A DNA stretch of 11,630 nt. Source: CAZCAQ01 sp964563965 (GTDB lineage Bacteria > Patescibacteriota > WWE3 > UBA101185 > UBA10185). Positions 6,152-11,630 of this stretch are shown here, piece after piece. The notes under the pieces were generated by a model, which was not told where the DNA came from, did not search any database, and saw only the letters and a list, made by a program, of their open reading frames with translations. Made by a program: the position numbers and the translations under genes. The DNA lies in contig CAZLZI010000032.1 in assembly GCA_964563965.1 (NCBI GenBank), forward strand, positions 1-11,630. The letters are read 5' to 3'. Every line of letters begins with the position of its first letter. Position 1 is the first letter of the stretch.

Positions 6152-6841
6152 ATGTCCTGTCCAAAAAAAATAAAAAACATTGTTTTTAGTGTTTTACTAT
6201 ATTCACTTTACTTGTCCCTTGCTATTGGTATATCTTTAGCCTCTAGTGTTTCTAATTTTACCCAAACTATTAACGCTGGTACCTTGACTGTAGATATAGT
6301 CAATGGTTCATATGTGACGGTTGCAAGTCCTTCAGTAGCCATGGGCGCAGTAACATTCAGTTTTGCGTGTCGAACAGCAGGTAATAGGGCATCTGGAACA
6401 TTTGGTACAGCATCTGAACAGATTTATGTCCAAAACCCCGATGCAGCGGATGGTGGCTGGGCAGTATCACTAGCAGGATCTGCTGCTACAAACGTTTGGG
6501 ATAGCGCAGGTACTGACTATGACTTTAATGATGCTGGTGGTTCAGGCTGTACTGATGGTGCTGATGCAGACTCAGTCGGCGGTCAAATGACAGTAGATGC
6601 GTCAGGTGGAACTTTAGCAGCTGGAGCTTGTTCATCATGTGCTACGACAAACATAACCAAAGGTTCTTCGACTGCATTTGTTCAAGCCACAACAGATTCT
6701 GTAACACTATTAACAGCAGCAGCAGGATCTGATGATATTGGTGACTGGACACTTCAAGGGGTCTCAATTCTAAACACCATCCCTGCTGAACAACCAGCTG
6801 CCGCAGATTATGATATTAACATGACCCTTTCTATAATATAG
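6152..6841 (+). CDS. Small secreted beta-rich surface protein, WxL-like
   Basis: A 229-residue exported protein. A signal peptide is clear: basic PKKIKN, a hydrophobic core at about 10-28, and likely cleavage after SLA at 28-30. The mature part is rich in Ala, Gly, Ser, Thr and Asp, has alternating beta-strand patterns, and contains four cysteines (73, 133, and a CSSC pair at 160 and 163) that could form disulfides. It shows one WxL motif, WTL at 199-201, plus a GGW at 101-103 and a closing strand pattern (YDINMTLSII). The paired, strict motifs of true Firmicutes WxL domains are not fully present, so the relation is by resemblance and gene context. Proteins of this type precede DUF916-like genes in Patescibacteria, as far as I recall. 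It is first in the operon; 11 bases separate it from the next gene. The stop is TAG. Confidence 0.8.
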   Translation: MSCPKKIKNIVFSVLLYSLYLSLAIGISLASSVSNFTQTINAGTLTVDIVNGSYVTVASPSVAMGAVTFSFACRTAGNRASGTFGTASEQIYVQNPDAADGGWAVSLAGSAATNVWDSAGTDYDFNDAGGSGCTDGADADSVGGQMTVDASGGTLAAGACSSCATTNITKGSSTAFVQATTDSVTLLTAAAGSDDIGDWTLQGVSILNTIPAEQPAAADYDINMTLSII

Positions 6842-6852
6842 AATAGGCATGT

Positions 6853-7971
6853 ATGTTACGGCTTAAACTACTTTTAATTCTAACTTTGCTAGTTACACTT
6901 AGCTCTGGTAATGCTTATGCAATTGAGTATGGCGGAATAGGAGGAAGACCAGCTTATCCTAGAAAAGAAGAACCCAAATCAGATAATGTTTTTATTCACA
7001 CAGTCAAAGAAGGCCAAACGATTAACGAAGGTATAAAAGTTATTAACAATACCCAAACTATTAAAACGCTCATGATTTATCCGGCTGACTATATTCCGTC
7101 AACCGATGGAGGATTTGCGTGTAGACAATTAGCAGAAAAGCAAACTGAGGTGGGTACTTGGATTAACCTTGAAAAAACTGAAGTCACACTTAAACCATTA
7201 ACTAATGAAGTTATTGATTTCACAATTAATGTACCTACTGGGCTTGATGCAGGTGAACATAATGGATGTGTGTTAGTTCAGGAAAAAAAACCAGAAGTTA
7301 AAAAAGCAGGTATGAACTTATCTATTAGAACAGGCTTAAGAGTATTACTTACTGTTCCGGGAGAACTATTAAGACAACTTGAATTAGTGTCATTTAAAGT
7401 AGTGCCGAATTCTCTAGGTCATTACTTTTTAATCCCTGAACTTAAAAACACAGGGAATGTATCAATTGATGCCAATGTAAAAGTTATTACAACTAACCTG
7501 TTTGGGATGAACTATTTTCAACATGGTGGCATATATTCAATTCTTAAAGAAGATACGGCTCGCTGGAACTTTGAACTTAAACATCCTTTCTGGGGAGGCA
7601 TATATAAAGCTAAGGTAACTGTAGATTACAATAATGGCTCGAAACAAATTTTTCTTGAAAAACCTGCTATAACATTTTTTGTGCTTCCTACCATCCAAGC
7701 CATGATTATACTTTTTGCTGCAATACTTCCTTTTATACTTATGCTCATCTTCTTCCTAATGAGAAAACAAGAAGCTAAGTATGTTAGAGCAACATGGCGA
7801 CTTACTACTATAGTCCATGGAGATACTTTAACCAGTCTTGCGAAAAAGCATGGAGTTGCATGGAAAAAATTAGCACGAGTTAACAACATAAAAGCACCTT
7901 ATTCGCTAACCTCTGGGGAACAGATATTAGTACCTGTAAAAAAAGCGAATAAAAATGATAAGAACAGTTAG
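6853..7971 (+). CDS. DUF916-like surface protein with membrane helix and C-terminal LysM
   Basis: A 372-residue protein with a signal peptide (1-23, cleavage near AYA/IE). Residues about 44-145 resemble the DUF916 (WxL-locus) domain: an Ig-like pair of strands in INEGIKVINNTQTIKTLMIY, a PADY element, and the DFTINVPTGLDAGEHNGCVL block. Residues about 153-265 form a second beta domain with the LKNTGNVSIDANVKV pattern. A long hydrophobic stretch at 272-303 is the membrane anchor, followed by basic MRKQEAKYVR. Residues 317-362 form a LysM motif (TTIVHGDTLTSLAKKHGV through NNIKAPYSLTSGEQILVP), normally a peptidoglycan or chitin binder. By the positive-inside rule this LysM would face the cytoplasm, which is odd. 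Only a weak AGG precedes the ATG. It shares 17 bases with the next gene, implying coupled translation. Confidence 0.83.
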   Translation: MLRLKLLLILTLLVTLSSGNAYAIEYGGIGGRPAYPRKEEPKSDNVFIHTVKEGQTINEGIKVINNTQTIKTLMIYPADYIPSTDGGFACRQLAEKQTEVGTWINLEKTEVTLKPLTNEVIDFTINVPTGLDAGEHNGCVLVQEKKPEVKKAGMNLSIRTGLRVLLTVPGELLRQLELVSFKVVPNSLGHYFLIPELKNTGNVSIDANVKVITTNLFGMNYFQHGGIYSILKEDTARWNFELKHPFWGGIYKAKVTVDYNNGSKQIFLEKPAITFFVLPTIQAMIILFAAILPFILMLIFFLMRKQEAKYVRATWRLTTIVHGDTLTSLAKKHGVAWKKLARVNNIKAPYSLTSGEQILVPVKKANKNDKNS

Positions 7972-10900
7972 TCTTAAGTGTATCTTTATAATAGTTCTGT
8001 TAACTCTTTTACAGCAGAAAAGCTTAGCCCTTGAAACTAAAGAGTTAGAGATTGATCATAAAAGCCAAGATTTTAATGTTAATGAAGATGTGAATATTGG
8101 CATTATATCCCCAGCTAATCTCATTACAGACTTAATTGAATCTCAACAAGCACTTGATGACTCTCAAAATTTGGATTTAATTGATATAGGCTATGGCGTC
8201 CAATTGCCCCCTCCAGATGTTGTAAAAGATGTACCAAGTGTATATCTGCTTGATAATGATCAAAAGAAACTTGAAGTTGCCGAGCTAACACTAGACAACA
8301 TCAGTGATGGTGCTAATAAAGAAAATATAAAAACAGCAATAGCTATCTCTAAAGAAAAACTTTCAAAGCCTGGCAAATACACGCTTGTTATTGAACTGGA
8401 TGGTAAGAGATATGAGCAAGATTTCACTTGGGGGGTTCTTGCACTTAACACTAATAAAGCCACGTATAAAAAGGGAGATAAAACGCACTTTAGTATGGCG
8501 GTCTTAGATAACGCAGGTAATATGGTTTGTGATGCTAAGCTCTTTCTAACAATTTCTAAAGATAATAAACAGATTGCACAACTCAAAACAGGTGAGGAAA
8601 TTATAGTTAATGATATATGCAATAAGCATGCTTATTCAGAAATACCTGATTATGAAGCATTCTACACAGTAAAAGATAGTGGCACGTATAATATAGAGTT
8701 AACAGCTATTACCAACGAGGCAAAATATACTATTTATGATGCATTTACTGTTAAGGATTTACCTGCTTTTGAGATTGAAAGGCTCACAGCTACAAGAATA
8801 TACCCTGTGGAGAAATATCCTGTGGCTATAAAAATAAAAGCAAATGAAAATTTTAGTGGTGAGATTGTAGAGCAGATATCAGCAGACTTTGATCTATTTT
8901 TAAACGCAAATGTACAAAATTTTGACTCTGTAGAGGTCGTTGATGATTTAAAAATCGTTAAATGGTTTGTCCAGCTTAAACAAGGACAGGAATTAACACT
9001 TGGTTACACCTATGACGCACCGGATGAAAGCCCAAGACTTTTTACTTTAGGCCCACTGGAATTTATAGATACTACGGATGATCAAACACTTTTTAGCGAA
9101 GCTCGCGTTTGGCAACTTGCTATTGATGCTGTTATTGCTGCCAAAGCAACCAGACTATACTCGACAGGGTTTGAACTAAATACTGCAACTGCAGGGATTG
9201 AATATGATACTAACATCAACACTCCAGTAGTCTCGGGGACAGAAGTCAGATCAGGTTCTTACTCTCTCAATACAGCTATTTCAGGAGCTAACAGCACCGA
9301 GGGTATTAGAGTCCAAATAATGGCAGCAGATAGCGGTAATGGCTTTATTGCTCGTACATATTTACGAATTGCAGCAAGCGCCAATACTACTATTTCAATC
9401 ATGCAATTTACTAATGCAGCAGATACTGCTCATGTGAGTGTAAGGCTAACTACAAGCAACACCTTACAACTTTATAGCGATACAGCGGGTGCTCAAATTG
9501 GGTCTGATAGTGCAGCATTAAGCAATGATACGTGGTATCGACTGGAGCTGTTAGCGGATAGTAATGGCGCAGGCAGTTCAAAAATGGAGCTTAGGATAGA
9601 CGGGGTGTCTCTTGCAAGCACCAAGGCTGGTACTATCGGAGGAGTTGCAGCCTCTTTGGCTAAATTTCAGCTTGGAATATTGTCTAGTGGCCAAGCAGAT
9701 TTATTCTGGGATGATATTGGCATTAATCAAGATGGTTTTACTAACTCAGAAACATGGCTTGGGGAAGGTAAAATAGTTTATCTTAGACCAAATGGCAATG
9801 GGGCAACAGATTTGTGTGCAAATGATTATACTACTGTCGATGAAACGCCACCAAACGATGGCACAGATTATATAACTTGCGATGTTGCCAATGATGCGGA
9901 CAGATATACACTTGCGGATACCAGCAGTGTTGGTATTAATACAAATGATTACATTAATATCGTTGAGGGTTGGCAACGCAGTTCTGGTAGCGCTGTGTCC
10001 GCAGGCTCTAGATCTCACACCTTTACTTTTACTGTAGGTGGTAATACTGAAGTAAATACCGCTATTGCTATTAACTCGACAGATTGGCTTACTAATGATG
10101 ATACATTACCAAGAAATGCAGACATTACTATTTATGATGCTGTAGGTACAGCTAATTACGGTGCCTTAACTGCTACAGATCTGGATAGCCTAGATGTAAC
10201 AATAACTGCAACAGATGCAACTCCAGATATCTTTTTTACCGCTGTGTGGGTACTTGTTGAATATGTACCTTATGAAGGAGGTAGACTTTTTAGCTCAGGA
10301 TTTGAATTACAGAGTACAACTGCAGGAGTTGAATGGTCAGCCGTTGCAGGAACAATAGCTACTTCTACAGGAACAAAAAGAAGTGGCAATGCTGCATTAG
10401 AGGTTACAGGGCTTGGTTCTGGAACTGAAGAAAGTGTAGCATATAATCTTACTGCATCTGGTACTGATACCTCAGGTCCTCTGTTTTTTAGAACATATTT
10501 ATATATTACAACTGCACCCAGTGCTGCCAATAGGATACTAGAAATTAAAAATAACGCTGGGACTGTTATTGCCTATCTTACACTTGATAACGCAAGAGTG
10601 TTGCGACTTTATGATGAGGATAACAGTGTTGGCAGCGCCTCCACTGCTTTAGCAGCTACTACGTGGCATCGCATAGAAATAAAAGTAGATGCTTCCTGGT
10701 TGGGTTCTTCAGATGTAGTTGAGGCAAAAATTGATGGTAGTGTATTTGCAACTGATAATACAAGAAATTTAAGTACTGGTGTGCGAACATTACTGCTTGG
10801 GGGCAATATGAACAGCGAAGCACAAACCACCGGGACTTGGTATTTTGATGATGTAGGGGTTAATATGAGCCGCGGTAGCCTACAAAATGACTACCCAGGC

Positions 10901-11630
10901 TATGGCAGGATTGTACATCTTATTCCAAGCGGCAATGGTACCCAGTCTTCCTGGACTAATGCTTTTGGCAATGTGGATGAAGCCCCGCCAAATGATGCAA
11001 CCGATATAGTATCATCCTCTACAGTTAACCAATTAGAAAGTTATAATGTAACGGATGCAACAGGTCTTGTGACTGCTGGCGCTTCAATTACACTAGTCTC
11101 TGCAGGGTTTAGATTTCTTAATGCAACAGCTGTTTCTGCAGCAGTACTTAAAATATGTGGAGCTACCTGTGTAAATTACATTGAGAGTTTGGCTATCGCA
11201 ACCAGCGCTAACACTTGGTATACCAATCAAGTAGCTGAACCGTGGAGTCACCCCTTAACTACTTATACTCAATATACAACCAACTTACCATGGACTATCG
11301 CAGAACTTGATAATACTCAAGTAGGCCTAAGACTACAGGTTGACGGTGGTACAAATGTGTTCTCGGTTTCAACGCTTTGGCTATTAGTCGAATATGATGA
11401 TTCGCTAGATATAACAGGGTCATGTGATGCTTTTGATCAGACAACTGACTGTGGAGATACAGGTACAGTTAAGTATGCAGTAAATGGCAATCTACAGTTT
11501 GAAAGTCAACCAACGGTAGCAGGCAGTTGGACGATAAGCCAAATAACACCGCCTTCAACCAATGATATCATCACCGTCTTTATTGATGGGGCATCGGATA
11601 CTGATGAAGCAGTGGCTGTTACCCAATATG
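7955..11630 (+). CDS. Giant secreted modular surface protein, 3' end outside the window
   Basis: The frame is open for 1225 codons to the window edge without a stop. The ATG at 7955 is followed directly by a signal peptide (hydrophobic CIFIIVLLTLL; cleavage near SLA/LE at 25), which fixes the start; no Shine-Dalgarno is seen and it overlaps the previous gene by 17 bases. An acidic linker leads to an Ig or macroglobulin-like domain at about 155-275 (FTWGVLALNTNKATYKKGD). A further beta domain at about 279-370 (TRIYPVEKYPVAIKIKAN to YDAPDESPRLFTLGPLEF) is of the type known in CPR giant proteins. Two tandem 370-residue modules follow (401-770 and 778-1147). From 1150 a distinct module starts (TGTVKYAVNGNLQF, TVFIDGASDTDEAVAV). 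Likely role: adhesion or cell coat. The anchor, if any, lies beyond the window. Confidence 0.88.
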   Translation, partial: MIRTVSLKCIFIIVLLTLLQQKSLALETKELEIDHKSQDFNVNEDVNIGIISPANLITDLIESQQALDDSQNLDLIDIGYGVQLPPPDVVKDVPSVYLLDNDQKKLEVAELTLDNISDGANKENIKTAIAISKEKLSKPGKYTLVIELDGKRYEQDFTWGVLALNTNKATYKKGDKTHFSMAVLDNAGNMVCDAKLFLTISKDNKQIAQLKTGEEIIVNDICNKHAYSEIPDYEAFYTVKDSGTYNIELTAITNEAKYTIYDAFTVKDLPAFEIERLTATRIYPVEKYPVAIKIKANENFSGEIVEQISADFDLFLNANVQNFDSVEVVDDLKIVKWFVQLKQGQELTLGYTYDAPDESPRLFTLGPLEFIDTTDDQTLFSEARVWQLAIDAVIAAKATRLYSTGFELNTATAGIEYDTNINTPVVSGTEVRSGSYSLNTAISGANSTEGIRVQIMAADSGNGFIARTYLRIAASANTTISIMQFTNAADTAHVSVRLTTSNTLQLYSDTAGAQIGSDSAALSNDTWYRLELLADSNGAGSSKMELRIDGVSLASTKAGTIGGVAASLAKFQLGILSSGQADLFWDDIGINQDGFTNSETWLGEGKIVYLRPNGNGATDLCANDYTTVDETPPNDGTDYITCDVANDADRYTLADTSSVGINTNDYINIVEGWQRSSGSAVSAGSRSHTFTFTVGGNTEVNTAIAINSTDWLTNDDTLPRNADITIYDAVGTANYGALTATDLDSLDVTITATDATPDIFFTAVWVLVEYVPYEGGRLFSSGFELQSTTAGVEWSAVAGTIATSTGTKRSGNAALEVTGLGSGTEESVAYNLTASGTDTSGPLFFRTYLYITTAPSAANRILEIKNNAGTVIAYLTLDNARVLRLYDEDNSVGSASTALAATTWHRIEIKVDASWLGSSDVVEAKIDGSVFATDNTRNLSTGVRTLLLGGNMNSEAQTTGTWYFDDVGVNMSRGSLQNDYPGYGRIVHLIPSGNGTQSSWTNAFGNVDEAPPNDATDIVSSSTVNQLESYNVTDATGLVTAGASITLVSAGFRFLNATAVSAAVLKICGATCVNYIESLAIATSANTWYTNQVAEPWSHPLTTYTQYTTNLPWTIAELDNTQVGLRLQVDGGTNVFSVSTLWLLVEYDDSLDITGSCDAFDQTTDCGDTGTVKYAVNGNLQFESQPTVAGSWTISQITPPSTNDIITVFIDGASDTDEAVAVTQY
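9155..10264 (+). repeat. Tandem 370-residue module, copy 1, inside the giant protein
   Basis: Copy 1 begins LYSTGFELNTATAGIEYD and ends WVLVEY. Its first half (residues about 401-591) has the pattern of a concanavalin-like (LamG-type) sandwich: FIARTYLRI, NDTWYRLELL, MELRIDG and closing FWDDIGIN. Its second half starts GKIVYLRPNGNG (605), passes TPPND (631-635), and resembles beta domains found in phage tail or structural proteins. The fold assignment is by eye. Confidence 0.7.
10286..11395 (+). repeat. Tandem 370-residue module, copy 2, inside the giant protein
   Basis: Copy 2 begins LFSSGFELQSTTAGVEWS and ends WLLVEY, the same length as copy 1. Landmarks match in order: LFFRTYLYI, TTWHRIEIK, EAKIDGS, YFDDVGVN (963-970), GRIVHLIPSGNG (984-995), APPND (1010-1014). 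The DNA of the opening segment still shows shared blocks (such as ACTGCAGG followed by TTGAAT), but the copies are strongly diverged, so the duplication is not recent. Confidence 0.7.

Noticed and set aside
8260..8622. Minus-strand ORF of 120 codons, and similar ones at 9746-10018, 10270-10530 and 10609-10830.
   Set aside because: All lie opposite the giant surface-protein gene, which has signal peptide, modular and repeat evidence; their translations look like antisense shadows.

Overview
This AT-rich window, with genes on both strands and short intergenic gaps, most resembles a chromosome segment of a Candidate Phyla Radiation (Patescibacteria) bacterium. The main reason is the last gene, a very large secreted protein whose N-terminal Ig-like modules look, from memory, like those of giant surface proteins of Microgenomates and Parcubacteria. 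It is preceded by a small secreted beta-rich protein and a DUF916-like/LysM membrane protein of the kind seen with it in that group. The code appears standard: the last frame runs 1225 codons with no in-frame TGA, and one gene (DUF1801) ends in TGA. The phylum call is an inference; no rRNA is present.

Layout. Bases 1-131 hold the probable 3' end of an upstream gene overlapping an AKR13-like aldo/keto reductase (124-1080). Next come a DUF925/NTP_transf_6 nucleotidyltransferase-family gene (1259-1849), and on the minus strand a DUF1801 gene (1913-2335) and a secreted CARDB-domain protein (2400-3635). A tandem PhnB-like VOC protein (3824-4702) converges on a stand-alone rpsD for ribosomal protein S4 (4725-5324, minus). 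A single-pass membrane protein of unknown function (5404-6015) diverges from rpsD.

The right half is one plus-strand operon: 6152-6841 (small secreted protein with a WxL-like motif), 6853-7971 (signal peptide, DUF916-like ectodomain, membrane helix, LysM) and 7955-11630 (giant surface protein, cut by the window end). The spacing is 11 bases, then a 17-base overlap. The giant protein holds two tandem 370-residue modules, each a concanavalin-like part followed by a beta domain like those of phage structural proteins. Together these genes look like a cell-surface coat or adhesion system, comparable in logic to the WxL/DUF916 loci of Gram-positive bacteria.

A second theme is promoter placement. 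For six genes that start a transcription unit (1259, 2335 minus, 3635 minus, 3824, 5324 minus, 5404) a -10-like hexamer ends 6 or 7 bases before the start codon, and none has a well-placed Shine-Dalgarno. This predicts leaderless mRNAs. The surface operon has a good promoter giving a leader of only about 5 bases. No gap exceeds 300 bases; the largest (3636-3823, 1081-1258, 6016-6151) hold promoters, small inverted repeats or nothing recognisable. No tRNA, rRNA, CRISPR array or insertion sequence was seen.
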